Shown: positions 44,190 to 54,233, counted from the first letter of the stretch. The stretch: 64,000 bases of DNA from an uncultured Lachnospiraceae bacterium (GCA_947588995.1 CANPZI010000007.1:62001-126000); one strand, 5' to 3'. Made by a program: numbers and translations. Notes: a model not told the origin generated them from the letters alone.

Positions 44190-44612
44190 ATGAAATATGT
44201 ATATCCGGTTATTTTTACCCAGCTTCATGATGACAAAGATACGGTTTTGATAGAAGTTCCCGATTTGGAAATATTAACGGAAGGCTTTGGCATGGCGGGC
44301 GCTGTCTGTATGGCAAGAGACGCGATCGGCTTGAAGGGCATCAGCATGGAAGATGCGGGAATGAATATTCCCACCCCACGTGAATATGACAGTATTGATG
44401 CAACCGCGGGCACTTTTGCAGAAGACGGCACAGGATGCGTTTCTCTGGTGGATATTGATTTTGCGGAATATCGACGGCGGGCAGACAATAAAACGGTGCG
44501 TCGAAATGTTACTCTTCCAAATTGGTTGAATCAGGAGGCTGAGAACGCGCATATCAATGTCTCCAGAGTCTTGCAGGAAGCGCTTATGGTAAAGTTAAAT
44601 GTATCAAGATAA
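44190..44612 (+). CDS. hicB: HicB family antitoxin with C-terminal DNA-binding domain
   Basis: A 140-residue antitoxin. The N-terminal partially degraded RNase H-like fold shows YPVIFTQLHDDKDTVLIEVPDL, then TEGFGMAGAVCMARDAIGL and the DIDFAEYRR segment. The C-terminal 40 residues (RRNVTLPNWLNQEAENAHIN, then VSRVLQEAL) look like a ribbon-helix-helix DNA-binding domain, so HicB probably represses the operon by binding the palindromes upstream. ATG 44190 follows AAAGGAGAAAA; the ORF track starts 23 codons early in hicA overlap. Confidence 0.92.
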   Translation: MKYVYPVIFTQLHDDKDTVLIEVPDLEILTEGFGMAGAVCMARDAIGLKGISMEDAGMNIPTPREYDSIDATAGTFAEDGTGCVSLVDIDFAEYRRRADNKTVRRNVTLPNWLNQEAENAHINVSRVLQEALMVKLNVSR

Positions 44613-44619
44613 ATCCTCT

Positions 44620-45000
44620 TACAAGAAAGCCATGCCATTCATAAGCCGACTCTGTCGGCTTATTTCATGCCGGGCGTGCGAACTGCTCTTACAGTTCACC
44701 CGCGCCTATTCGCAAAATCGCCCCTGCGTGCTCCTCGCTGCTGTCGCAGCTTATTTTGCTCATAAGCGGGCGCTCTCTCCGTCAAAATATCCCCGTCCGG
44801 CTTCTTATCTCTACAAGAAAGCCATGCCATTCATAAGCCGACTCCGTCGCCTTATTTCATGCCGGGCGTGCGAACTGCTCTTACAGTTCACCCGCGCCTA
44901 TTCGCAAAATCGCCCCTGCGGGCTCCTCGCTGCTGTCGCAGCTTATTTTGCTCATAAGCGGGCGCTCCCTCCGTCAAAATATCCCCGTCCGGCTTCTTAT
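44620..45000. repeat. tandem duplication of a 189-bp hairpin-rich element (192-bp period)
   Basis: Copy one is 44620-44808 and copy two 44812-45000, nearly identical (about four differences). Each copy holds inverted repeats such as ATAAGCCGAC/GTCGGCTTAT (in copy one) and GAACTG/CAGTTC. The two copies remain open in one frame (ORF 44599-45030), but there is no start signal, and the same peptide repeats, so coding is unlikely. Confidence 0.85.
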
Positions 45001-45043
45001 GCAAGCATAAAGCCGTCCGGGGATATTTGACGGGTGAACTGTA
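44973..45043 (-). repeat. long inverted repeat at the end of the duplicated element, downstream of pilT
   Basis: The end of copy two (GTCAAAATATCCCCGTCCGG and on to TTCTTATG, 44973-45000) pairs with CATAAAGCCGTCCGGGGATA to TTTGAC (45005-45031) in a nearly perfect 26-28 bp stem with a 4-nt loop. The inverted copy then continues with the complement of the element's TTACAGTTCACCCG block. It lies a few bases after the pilT stop and may end that transcript, though there is no T run. Confidence 0.7.
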
Positions 45044-45046
45044 AGA

Positions 45047-46102
45047 TTACATCACCTTATTCTGCATCGCGTCGGGATCCTGGGCGAACTGGATCGCCAT
45101 ATCCCGGTCTATTTTGCCTTCGTAGAAGAGCTGCACGAGCGCGTCGTCCATCGTGATCATACCCATCTTGCGGTTGGTCTGCATGACGGTCGCGAGCTGA
45201 TGGGATTTGCCCTCGCGGATCAGGTTGCGGACGGCGTGGTTGGCGTGCATGACCTCAAATGCCGCCACACGCCCATGTCCGTCCATCGTCGGTACGAGCT
45301 GCTGGGAAATAACCGCCTCCAGCACGTTGGCGAACTGCACTCTGATCTGCTGCTGCTGATGGGGCGGAAAGACGTCGATGACACGATCCACGGTGCTGGC
45401 CGCGCCGATGGTGTGCAGGGTGGAGAGTACGAGGTGGCCCGTCTCTGCCGCCGTGATCGCGACGCTGATCGTCTCGAAGTCGCGCATCTCACCCACGAGG
45501 ATGACATCCGGGTCCTCACGCAGCGCGGCGCGCAGCGCGTTGGCGTAATTCTGGGAATCCAGACCGATCTCTCTCTGATTGACCATCGCCATCTTGTGCT
45601 GATGCAGGTACTCGATGGGGTCCTCCAGCGTGATGACGTGCGCATCGCGGTTGTTGTTGATCTTGTCGATGATCGCCGCCAGCGTGGTGGACTTACCGCT
45701 TCCGGTAGGGCCTGTCACGAGGATCAGGCCGCGTTTTCTCTCATACAGGTTGATAACGGACTCCGGCACGCCCAGCACTTCCGGGGACGGCACCTGGGTG
45801 CCGACCAGACGCAGCGCCAGCGCCGCGGAACCCCTCTGTTTGTACACATTGACACGGTAGCGGCCCAGTTCCGCTATGGAGAATGACATATCGTATTCGC
45901 CCCGCTCCTCGAAGCGCTCTTTCTGCACGTCGTTCATGATCGAGTAAGCGATGGCCTGCGTATCGGCAGGCATCAGGCGGGGAAAATCCATCGTGATAAG
46001 CGCGCCGTTCACACGCATCTTGGGCGGGATTCCCACCGTGATATGTACATCCGACGCTCCCGCGTCACAGGCAACTTTCATAATCTCTTCTATGGTTGGC
46101 AT
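45047..46102 (-). CDS. pilT: type IV pilus retraction ATPase PilT
   Basis: PilT drives pilus retraction, needed for DNA uptake and twitching. The 351-residue protein has the N-terminal PAS-like domain (ASDVHITVGIPPKMRVNG), Walker A GPTGSGKSTTLAAIID, Asp box ITLEDPIEYLHQHKMAM, Walker B DPDVILVGEMRDFETIS, His box LSTLHTIGAASTVDR and the retraction-ATPase motif region AFEVMHANHAVRNLIREGK. There is no zinc tetracysteine, consistent with PilT rather than PilB. ATG 46102 is chosen over the GTG at 46114 because AAGGGGTGA precedes it. It follows the HD-GYP gene by 22 bp. Confidence 0.94.
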   Translation of the reverse strand: MPTIEEIMKVACDAGASDVHITVGIPPKMRVNGALITMDFPRLMPADTQAIAYSIMNDVQKERFEERGEYDMSFSIAELGRYRVNVYKQRGSAALALRLVGTQVPSPEVLGVPESVINLYERKRGLILVTGPTGSGKSTTLAAIIDKINNNRDAHVITLEDPIEYLHQHKMAMVNQREIGLDSQNYANALRAALREDPDVILVGEMRDFETISVAITAAETGHLVLSTLHTIGAASTVDRVIDVFPPHQQQQIRVQFANVLEAVISQQLVPTMDGHGRVAAFEVMHANHAVRNLIREGKSHQLATVMQTNRKMGMITMDDALVQLFYEGKIDRDMAIQFAQDPDAMQNKVM

Positions 46103-46124
46103 TGTCGTCTTCACCCCTTTTTTT

Positions 46125-47252
46125 CTAAGATACCGGCACGTACTCCGGCTCTTCCACCTGAATCCCCTGTTTTTTCAGCAATTCCATATCCATCACATGG
46201 CGGTTGTCCATCGTCTTCATGATGTCCTTGATCTCCAGATCGCCGTATGTGACGCGGTTGCTCAGATCCACGATGCTGTTGTCGCCGAACATCAGGATCA
46301 TGGGCTCCAGGATATTCTCTTCGTTGGCGGTAATCACCAGCGCTTTCTCGCCCGTGTTGAGTTCCACGCTGACCCCCGGATACAGGATATTGACAGCGTG
46401 TATCAGACCGTCCACAATCTCCCTGTCAAAGGCCTGCGGATTGTCCAGCAGATGCTTCAGCGCCGCCACTTCGGACTCCGGCGCTTTCTCCGCCTGCATG
46501 GCCGTCATCGTGTCGAAAGCATCCGCCACGGCAAGCACCCTGGCGCCGTTCACCATCTTCATGGCCGAGATATCGTCGCCGGTTTCCACGCTCTCCAGCG
46601 CCCGCTGCGCCTGCGAGCAGATGCGCTTGATATTCGGGCTGGAGGAAAAGACCAGATCGATCAGGTCAAACCCCTGTATCTGTGCCGAGCGGACGGCCTC
46701 CTGCTCCTCCGAGGTTAAGACATCCTTATCCGCTATGCTCTTCGGCACCGTCAGCTTGCCGATATCGTGGATGACCGCCGCCTGCACCGCCTCCAGCTGC
46801 TCATCGACCCTCATATTCAGAACATGTGTGATCATGGCGCACAGAATCGAGACATTCAGGGAATGTTTATAGATATAGTCTTCTTTGCTTCTGAGATTTT
46901 GGACAAAATTGATTTTCTTGTCGAGATGCCCGTAGTTTTTGATGATGTTCGCCGCAATCGTCGGCAGTTTGGCAAGCCGCTTCGTCTGCAGGATTTTCTC
47001 CATCTCCTCCTGAATGGAGAAGACATTCATCGTCTGAAAACGCTCAAAATCGATATCCGCCTGCGTCATGGGCGGAACAGGTTCCGCCGGTTCCAGCACA
47101 AAAATACCGATCAGCCCGAAATTCTTGATGCTCTCGATGCCCTGTGTCGTCAGCTTTGAGTTCCGCTCATACAACAGGACGCCGTCCTTGTTGTAGATCG
47201 GCCGAGCCAGCCGCATCCCTGTCTTTAAGTCCGTCTGCTTTACAAAAAGCAT
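46125..47252 (-). CDS. HD domain protein of the HD-GYP type lacking the GYP motif
   Basis: A 375-residue cytoplasmic protein. The N-terminal 100 residues (KQTDLKTGMRLARPIYNKDG, LLYERNSKLTTQGIESIKN) resemble the domain found before many Clostridial HD-GYP phosphodiesterases. The HD part has KHSLNVSILC and AAVIHDIGKLTVPKSI, but the later HHExxxGxGYP signature is missing: the position reads VRSAQIQGFDLIDLVFS. Metal binding and c-di-GMP hydrolysis are therefore doubtful; it may bind rather than cleave the nucleotide. ATG 47252 follows GGAGGAAAAC. It lies between sigK (31 bp) and pilT (22 bp), so a link to pilus control is likely. Confidence 0.82.
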   Translation of the reverse strand: MLFVKQTDLKTGMRLARPIYNKDGVLLYERNSKLTTQGIESIKNFGLIGIFVLEPAEPVPPMTQADIDFERFQTMNVFSIQEEMEKILQTKRLAKLPTIAANIIKNYGHLDKKINFVQNLRSKEDYIYKHSLNVSILCAMITHVLNMRVDEQLEAVQAAVIHDIGKLTVPKSIADKDVLTSEEQEAVRSAQIQGFDLIDLVFSSSPNIKRICSQAQRALESVETGDDISAMKMVNGARVLAVADAFDTMTAMQAEKAPESEVAALKHLLDNPQAFDREIVDGLIHAVNILYPGVSVELNTGEKALVITANEENILEPMILMFGDNSIVDLSNRVTYGDLEIKDIMKTMDNRHVMDMELLKKQGIQVEEPEYVPVS

Positions 47253-47283
47253 TTCTTGTTTTCCTCCTTTGTCGGCCTGCTGT

Positions 47284-47919
47284 TCACAGCGTCTCGTAAG
47301 CTGCCTTAAGCTTCTCAAGAGCTCTTTTTTCTATTCTGGACACATAACTTCTGGAAATGCCGAGTCTGTGTCCGATCTCCCGCTGGGTCGCCTCGCGCCC
47401 GTCCACCAGCCCGTATCGCAGAGTGATGATCTCGCGCTCCCTGTCGCTCAGCGTCTCATGGATCAGGCCGGCGAGTCTGCTCAGTCTGTCCGCCGTCTCC
47501 ATCCTGTCCACCACGTCGTCCTGGTCCTGCTCGATAATGTCCAACAGGTTAATCTCGTTCCCCTCCCTGTCCGTGCCGATCGGCTCATAGAGGGAAACCT
47601 CCCTGGAAATCTTCTTGCGGGCGCGCAGGAACATCAGCAATTCATTGTCTATGCAGCGGGAAGCGTAGGTGCTCAGTTTGCCCTTGCCCGCATCGAAAGA
47701 ATCGATCGCCTTGATCAGCCCGATCGTGCCGATGGAGATCATGTCTTCCATCTCTTCGTCCACATTCTGATACTTCTTGGCGATATGGGCGACCAGACGC
47801 AGATTGTGTTCCGTCAGAACCCTCTTGGCCCGCGCCCGCTCGGCCTCACCGCCCGTCTCCAACAGACTTAAGTATACCGCTTCTTCCTTCGCAGTCAACG
47901 GTTGCTCAAATGTTTTCAA
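47284..47919 (-). CDS. sigK: sporulation sigma factor SigK, form without pro-sequence
   Basis: A 211-residue sigma-70 factor. Region 2 reads HNLRLVAHIAKKYQN, ISIGTIGLIKAIDSFDAGKG and STYASRCIDNELLMFLR; the linker VSLYEPIGTDREGNEINLLD and region 4 (TQREIGHRLGISRSYVSRIE) are characteristic of mother-cell sigma-K. The N-terminus begins at the position of the mature protein (EQPLTAKEEAVYLSLL); the hydrophobic pro-sequence found in Bacillus is absent, as described for Clostridioides difficile. The gene is uninterrupted, with no skin element. The start is a TTG at 47919; upstream in frame there is a stop and no better start. HD-GYP and pilT genes follow closely. Confidence 0.87.
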   Translation of the reverse strand: MKTFEQPLTAKEEAVYLSLLETGGEAERARAKRVLTEHNLRLVAHIAKKYQNVDEEMEDMISIGTIGLIKAIDSFDAGKGKLSTYASRCIDNELLMFLRARKKISREVSLYEPIGTDREGNEINLLDIIEQDQDDVVDRMETADRLSRLAGLIHETLSDREREIITLRYGLVDGREATQREIGHRLGISRSYVSRIEKRALEKLKAAYETL

Positions 47920-48040
47920 AGGAAGCCCCCAAAGTCCATTTACTCTATTCTATGAACCGGCGGCGTTCCGAGTGCCTTTCCACCCGAAAAAGGACCATGC
48001 CCGCTCCAGGCACGGAGCCGGGAACGGTTTCCATAAGTTC

Positions 48041-48069
48041 ATTATACAAACACAACTTGCAAAATACAA
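48041..48069 (-). promoter_or_regulatory. promoter of sigK
   Basis: TTGTAT (48064-48069), 17 bp and TATAAT (48041-48046) on the minus strand, about 120 bp before the start. It has a vegetative sigma-A look rather than the sigma-E pattern expected for sigK. Confidence 0.6.
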
Positions 48070-48195
48070 TATAAATATACGCACATTTGTACGCTTTTCA
48101 GGTAATGTACATAAAATACCCGCATTTCAGCCAAACAAACTGTTCTCGCGGCATTCGCCAAACGGACCGGCAGGCTTGTCAGCCCGGCTCATTGC
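48070..48195. other. spacer between hemW stop and sigK promoter
   Basis: It contains an imperfect GC-rich hairpin (about 48161-48189) that could end the hemW transcript. No short gene is visible. Confidence 0.35.
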
Positions 48196-49443
48196 TCACG
48201 CAAACAAAAACTGCGCCATGACATAATTGCTCACGTCGATGCCCCGCTCTGTCAGCCGGACGCGGTCATGTTCCCGGGTGAGAAGACGCTGCGCGCAAAG
48301 CTTCCCGATAAGCTCACCGTAAATCTCCTCCAGGCTGACGCCGAAAGCGGCATTAAACGCCTGTCCGCTCACCCCACACATCATGCGCAGGCCCAGAAAC
48401 ATAAATTCTTCCATCTGCTCCGGCACGCTGAGGTGTGCCACGGCAAAGGCATCCGCGTCTTTCTCCCTGACCGCCGCGGCTGTCCCACAGTCCGGCCCGC
48501 GCCCGATCTGCCCCGCATAGTCCCGGTATCGCTCCATCGCCTGCGGATTGCTCCATCTGACATTCCCGACCATGGAAGAAGCTCCAAGGCCGAATCCTAC
48601 ATAATTCCCGCGCTGCCAGTATACCTTGTTGTGTCTGCACTCATAGCCGCCGCGGGCATAGTTGGAGATCTCGTAGCGATGATAGCCGAGGGAAGCGAGA
48701 TACTTCCCTGTCAGCGCATACATCTCCCTCTCCTCCTCGTCCGTCGGAAAACGGAACTCCTGCTGCCGCGCAAACAACGGCGTGTGCTCTTCCAGCGTGA
48801 GGCTGTAGGCTGAGATATGTTCCGGCGAGAGCGCCGCCACCCGCCGCAGCGTCCGCTCATAATCGGCTATATCCTGATCCGGCAGCGCCGCCATCACATC
48901 GATATTGATATTGCCAAAGCCGGCCCTGCGCGACATCTCATAAGCGCGCACAAACGTCCCGTAGTCGTGTACCCTGCCGATCCTCGCAAGCTCCGCGTCG
49001 TCCGCGGACTGCAGACCGATGCTGAGCCGGTTCACACCGGATGTGATGTATTTCTCCAGCTTCTCCTCCGTCACGGTGTCCGGATTCATCTCCACAGTGA
49101 TCTCGACGTCATCTGCCAGGCGATAGCCGCTTCGGATCGAATCGAGGACGGCACGCAGCGCGCCTGCCGGCAGCAGAGACGGCGTACCGCCGCCAAAGAA
49201 AATGGATATCACCCGATATTTTTTGTACTCCGGCGCGCTCCGCGTGATTTCCTGCCGCAATAAGTTTACATAACTTTCTATTTCTCCAAATGCCTTATCG
49301 CCAATTCGGTTGACATAACTTGTTTCAGACTGTTCTTTAGCGGGAAGCCTTTCCTTTCCACAGACAGAAAAAGAGAGGAAATCACAGTAGAGACATTTCC
49401 TGACGCAAAACGGTATGTGAATGTAGATGCTCAAATTCTCCAC
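48196..49443 (-). CDS. hemW: radical SAM heme chaperone HemW
   Basis: HemW, formerly called oxygen-independent coproporphyrinogen oxidase-like, is a radical SAM heme chaperone. The 415-residue protein has the motif CVRKCLYCDF (C-x3-C-x2-C) at its N-terminus, IFFGGGTPSLL, EITVEMNPDTV, RLSIGLQSADDAELARIGRVH and the HemW-type C-terminal domain. It carries an insertion of about 25 residues (ERLPAKEQSETSYVNRIGDK) soon after the cluster motif. The GTG at 49443 follows AGGGGATC and is preferred to the TTG at 49464. It directly follows lepA, as in Bacillus. Confidence 0.93.
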   Translation of the reverse strand: MENLSIYIHIPFCVRKCLYCDFLSFSVCGKERLPAKEQSETSYVNRIGDKAFGEIESYVNLLRQEITRSAPEYKKYRVISIFFGGGTPSLLPAGALRAVLDSIRSGYRLADDVEITVEMNPDTVTEEKLEKYITSGVNRLSIGLQSADDAELARIGRVHDYGTFVRAYEMSRRAGFGNINIDVMAALPDQDIADYERTLRRVAALSPEHISAYSLTLEEHTPLFARQQEFRFPTDEEEREMYALTGKYLASLGYHRYEISNYARGGYECRHNKVYWQRGNYVGFGLGASSMVGNVRWSNPQAMERYRDYAGQIGRGPDCGTAAAVREKDADAFAVAHLSVPEQMEEFMFLGLRMMCGVSGQAFNAAFGVSLEEIYGELIGKLCAQRLLTREHDRVRLTERGIDVSNYVMAQFLFA

Positions 49444-49482
49444 GCCGATCCCCTGTCTTTTCAATAACGACTGATATTTTTA

Positions 49483-51297
<1,815 letters not shown>

Positions 51298-51374
51298 GCT
51301 TGTCCGTTTCCTCTCCTATTTTGAGCCTGCGCCACCCTGCTTTCACCTCTGAAGCGAACATCCTAAAACCATGC

Positions 51375-51398
51375 GAAGCAGGCTGCCGAGCCTGCTTC
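51375..51398 (-). terminator. hairpin between spoIIP and lepA
   Basis: GAAGCAGGCT-GCCG-AGCCTGCTTC is a perfect 10-bp stem with a 4-nt loop after the spoIIP stop. The following minus-strand sequence (GCATGGTTTTAGG) has only a short T run, so termination may be partial. Confidence 0.55.
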
Positions 51399-51431
51399 AA
51401 TTGTACTACACTCCGCAGCATCTGTCCACCG

Positions 51432-52733
51432 TCACCGCGCGGGCTCTCTGCCGCTCAGCACCAGATCCAGCACATGCGCCAGCGGTTCGCAGGCATTCAT
51501 CGCCTCCTCCACCGTGTTGTTCTGTGCCCCCAGCTCGATCAGCAGCGTCTTCGGACAGACGTGCATGTTATAGCGGTAGGCTTTCAGATAGATCCGCCGC
51601 GCCAGCCCCGGATAATACTCGTTGCAGGCTGCCTGCATCTGAAAAGAAAAAGCCAGATTATCCGCCAGATACGGGTTTTCAAGATAGGCAATCTCCCCCT
51701 TGGAAGTGCGGCTCAAGCCGTTGAAAAACATAAACTGTGCCGTGGGCCTGCCCTGCAGATCGACGCTGAGCCTCCTGTCCTCGGGAACGGCGTCTCTGTG
51801 CAGGTCTATGACGACCTCCACCGAAGGATATTCCCGAAGCAGCTCCTCGACGGCAGGCAGCGCGTTGCTGTAGGCGTAATCCCTCGATTCTTTGTCATAG
51901 CTGGCGGTGTGGTGCAGCACATTGTAGCCGTACCGCTCTCTGAGAATCGACGCGAGATATTCCCCCACGCCGACGATGCCCGTAGACGGATCCCCCGCCA
52001 CGGAATCGGCGAAAGCCTCCTGCGCATGCGTGTGATAGAGCAGGATCTGCGGTTCATCCGCGCTGCCCTGCACACGCATGTCCGGCGACAGGAGAGCCTC
52101 CACGTTGAGCAGATCTTCCCCCGCCCGCGTCGTACTGTCCACGGCATAAAAAGCCTTGATCAGCATTTCATAGCTCTGCAGTTCGCTCCAGTCATAACTG
52201 AAGCGCTTGGCCTCCGCGGGCTGAAACGGCGCCTCTGCTCCTCCCTGCGCCGTCCCGGACTTTTCCTCCTCCGCCCGCTTTTCTATGTATCCTCCGTTCT
52301 CCGCAAGGAGCGCCTCCTCCAGTCCTCTCTCCAAGTGCATGGCGCTCTCGTCGTACTCCAGACCGTCTTCCGCAATCGCCTTGCGCTCCTCGTCGCTGCC
52401 CTCCATCATCATCAGTCTCGCATAATCGCTCTCCGCCGCCGTGTCTTCCGCCTGTCCCCGTCCCGCGCCATATAACAGTACCGGATATTCCGCAAGGATC
52501 CATCCATTATATATATCACTTGTTATTCTATTCATCTCCCCGCCCTGCATCATGCGTATTGCCGGCAGATAAGGCTCCATCATCATCTCCTGCAGCCACG
52601 CCGCAAGCACTCCCTCTCCGCCCTCTTTCTCCTGCCCGCCTCCCGCGTCCAATATCTCTGCCAGCACAAAGAAAACGGATAATATAACAATTGCTATGAT
52701 AATAAGTCCGGGGATTTTCTTTTTCATGTCCAT
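51432..52733 (-). CDS. spoIIP: stage II sporulation protein P (peptidoglycan amidase/endopeptidase)
   Basis: SpoIIP degrades peptidoglycan with SpoIID and SpoIIM during engulfment of the forespore. The 433-residue protein has an N-terminal membrane anchor (IPGLIIIAIVILSVFFVL), a variable Glu-rich region of about 180 residues and the SpoIIP catalytic domain: ILLYHTHAQEAFADS, VIDLHRDAVPEDRR, FNGLS and LIELGAQNNTVEEAM. The zinc-ligand His and Glu residues are visible in those blocks. The start has a weak ribosome binding site; ATG 52727 is an alternative. gpr ends 48 bp upstream. Confidence 0.94.
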   Translation of the reverse strand: MDMKKKIPGLIIIAIVILSVFFVLAEILDAGGGQEKEGGEGVLAAWLQEMMMEPYLPAIRMMQGGEMNRITSDIYNGWILAEYPVLLYGAGRGQAEDTAAESDYARLMMMEGSDEERKAIAEDGLEYDESAMHLERGLEEALLAENGGYIEKRAEEEKSGTAQGGAEAPFQPAEAKRFSYDWSELQSYEMLIKAFYAVDSTTRAGEDLLNVEALLSPDMRVQGSADEPQILLYHTHAQEAFADSVAGDPSTGIVGVGEYLASILRERYGYNVLHHTASYDKESRDYAYSNALPAVEELLREYPSVEVVIDLHRDAVPEDRRLSVDLQGRPTAQFMFFNGLSRTSKGEIAYLENPYLADNLAFSFQMQAACNEYYPGLARRIYLKAYRYNMHVCPKTLLIELGAQNNTVEEAMNACEPLAHVLDLVLSGREPAR

Positions 52734-52781
52734 ACCAATTCATATATATGCGGCACGGACATGACTTCATGCCATATCGCT

Positions 52782-53681
52782 TCAGCTCTCCTCCGGCCCG
52801 CTCAGCGCCTTGTTGATGCCGTCGCACAGAATATGGCTGATCTGCTGGATCTGCTGGTCCACATCCTTGGTCGTGACGTACATATTGTTCAGTTCTTTCA
52901 GGGCCACAGGCCGCTCGCCCATGGCATCCCCCACAATGGTCGCCGCATCCACCACCGTGGGGACGCCCAGCGCCAGCACGGGGACATGCAGGCTCTCCTG
53001 CGTGATCGCATTGCGGTGGTTTCCCACGCCAGAGCCGGGATGGATGCCCGTGTTCGTGATCTGGATCGTGCGGTTCAGGCGCTTCGTGGAGCGGGCCGCC
53101 AGCGCGTCGATCACGATCACCGTGTCCGGTTTTGTCTCGTTGATCACACCCCTGATGATTTCCGCGGACTCCATGCCCGTCTTGGCCATAACACCCGGTA
53201 TCAGACTGCTGACCTGATGCATGCGGGAACGGTTGTAGGCCAGTTTGCCGTACTCCCGCACGATATGTCGGTTGACCAGCAGATTGTCCACCACATTCGG
53301 CCCGAGGGAATCCGCCGTCACCTCACGATTGCCCAGACCCACCACGAGAATCGAGTGTTCCCTGTCGGGATCCGGCAGGATGCCCCGCAGTTCATCGGCC
53401 AGCACAGTCGATATCTCCTGATGATAATCCTCCTCCGGCTCCGTCATGGTCGGGGCTTCCAGCGTGATGTAGACGCCCTTGGGTTTGCCGAGCATCTTGG
53501 CCCCGTTTTTCGTCTCGACTGTCACTCTCGTGATGTGAACGTTCCCCGTCTCGTCAAACCGCTCTTCCACGGCCACCCCATGCAATTCCTGTGCTTTTTC
53601 CTCAATGCTCTCCCTGGCCTCCAGCGCCAGATCCGTCCTGACTGTCGAACAGCTGTCCATCCTCTGCCCCATTTCCCGCAT
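52782..53681 (-). CDS. gpr: germination protease GPR
   Basis: GPR cleaves small acid-soluble spore proteins during germination. The 299-residue zymogen shows RTDLALEARESI near the N-terminus, VVGLGNREVTADSLGPNVVD, LIPGVMAKTGMESAEIIRG, DTVIVIDALAARSTKRLNRT and NTGIHPGSGVGNHR, all typical. Slightly shorter than the Bacillus enzyme of about 370 residues, as is usual in Clostridia. It is divergent from rpsT across 194 bp; a forespore-type promoter (CATATAG near 53690 with an upstream A-rich -35) is possible but not clear. spoIIP follows. Confidence 0.95.
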   Translation of the reverse strand: MREMGQRMDSCSTVRTDLALEARESIEEKAQELHGVAVEERFDETGNVHITRVTVETKNGAKMLGKPKGVYITLEAPTMTEPEEDYHQEISTVLADELRGILPDPDREHSILVVGLGNREVTADSLGPNVVDNLLVNRHIVREYGKLAYNRSRMHQVSSLIPGVMAKTGMESAEIIRGVINETKPDTVIVIDALAARSTKRLNRTIQITNTGIHPGSGVGNHRNAITQESLHVPVLALGVPTVVDAATIVGDAMGERPVALKELNNMYVTTKDVDQQIQQISHILCDGINKALSGPEES

Positions 53682-53759
53682 GTTACCTTACTATATGCGT
53701 ATCCGGTTTCGTTGGTTATTTCCTTCCTGTATTTTTTGCAAAAATAAACAAAATATGTA

Positions 53760-53788
53760 TTGACATTGGGAATCCCATAAACTACAAT
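53760..53788 (+). promoter_or_regulatory. promoter of rpsT
   Basis: TTGACA (53760-53765), 17 bp and TACAAT (53783-53788). The spacer contains the palindrome TGGGAATCCCA (53767-53777). The leader before the ATG is about 80 nt. Confidence 0.8.
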
Positions 53789-53875
53789 AATATGCGTGTG
53801 TTTCTATTAAGACGTCCGTGTCCGGCTCTAATGAGACACGTCCAAATAAATACAATCGGAATCGGAGGTGTGATC

Positions 53876-54139
53876 ATGGCTAACATTAAATCTGCAAAGA
53901 AGCGTATTCTGGTCAACAAGACCAAGGCTGACAGAAACAAAGCGATCAAGTCCGGCGTCAAGACTGCTGTCAAGAAAGTCTACGCTGCGATCGAGGCTAA
54001 CGATAAAGAAGCTGCCAAGTCAGCGCTTATCGCCGCAACGTCCGCGATCGACAAGGCAACCAGGAAAGGTGTGTACCACAAGAATACTTCTGCGAGAAAG
54101 GTTTCCCGCATGAGCCTTGCCGTAAACAAGATGGCTTAA
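53876..54139 (+). CDS. rpsT: 30S ribosomal protein S20
   Basis: S20 binds 16S rRNA during early 30S assembly. The 87-residue basic protein starts MANIKSAKKRILVNKTKADRN and ends KVSRMSLAVNKMA, the standard length and pattern. ATG 53876 follows CGGAGGTGTGATC; the ORF track start is upstream of the promoter leader. Divergent orientation to gpr matches other spore-forming Firmicutes. Confidence 0.97.
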   Translation: MANIKSAKKRILVNKTKADRNKAIKSGVKTAVKKVYAAIEANDKEAAKSALIAATSAIDKATRKGVYHKNTSARKVSRMSLAVNKMA

Positions 54140-54169
54140 AGCGGCGCAAAACCGCGGCAGGTACAGAAA

Positions 54170-54212
54170 GACAGCAAAAAGAGATGGCTGTATGCCATCT
54201 CTTTTTGCTGTC
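54170..54212. terminator. strong bidirectional terminator between rpsT and the TPM gene
   Basis: A perfect 19-bp stem GACAGCAAAAAGAGATGGC / GCCATCTCTTTTTGCTGTC with the loop TGTAT. A/T-rich blocks within the arms provide T runs on both strands for the two convergent genes. Confidence 0.88.
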
Positions 54213-54233
54213 TCCTGTTTCGGGAAGCCGCCG

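Noticed and set aside
44599-45030. ORF of 143 residues over the tandem 189-bp element
   Set aside because: It has no ribosome binding site and consists of two copies of the same low-plausibility peptide; the DNA shows inverted repeats rather than coding signals.
47284-47919. A skin-type intervening element in sigK
   Set aside because: The gene is continuous from region 2 to region 4 and no recombinase gene is nearby.
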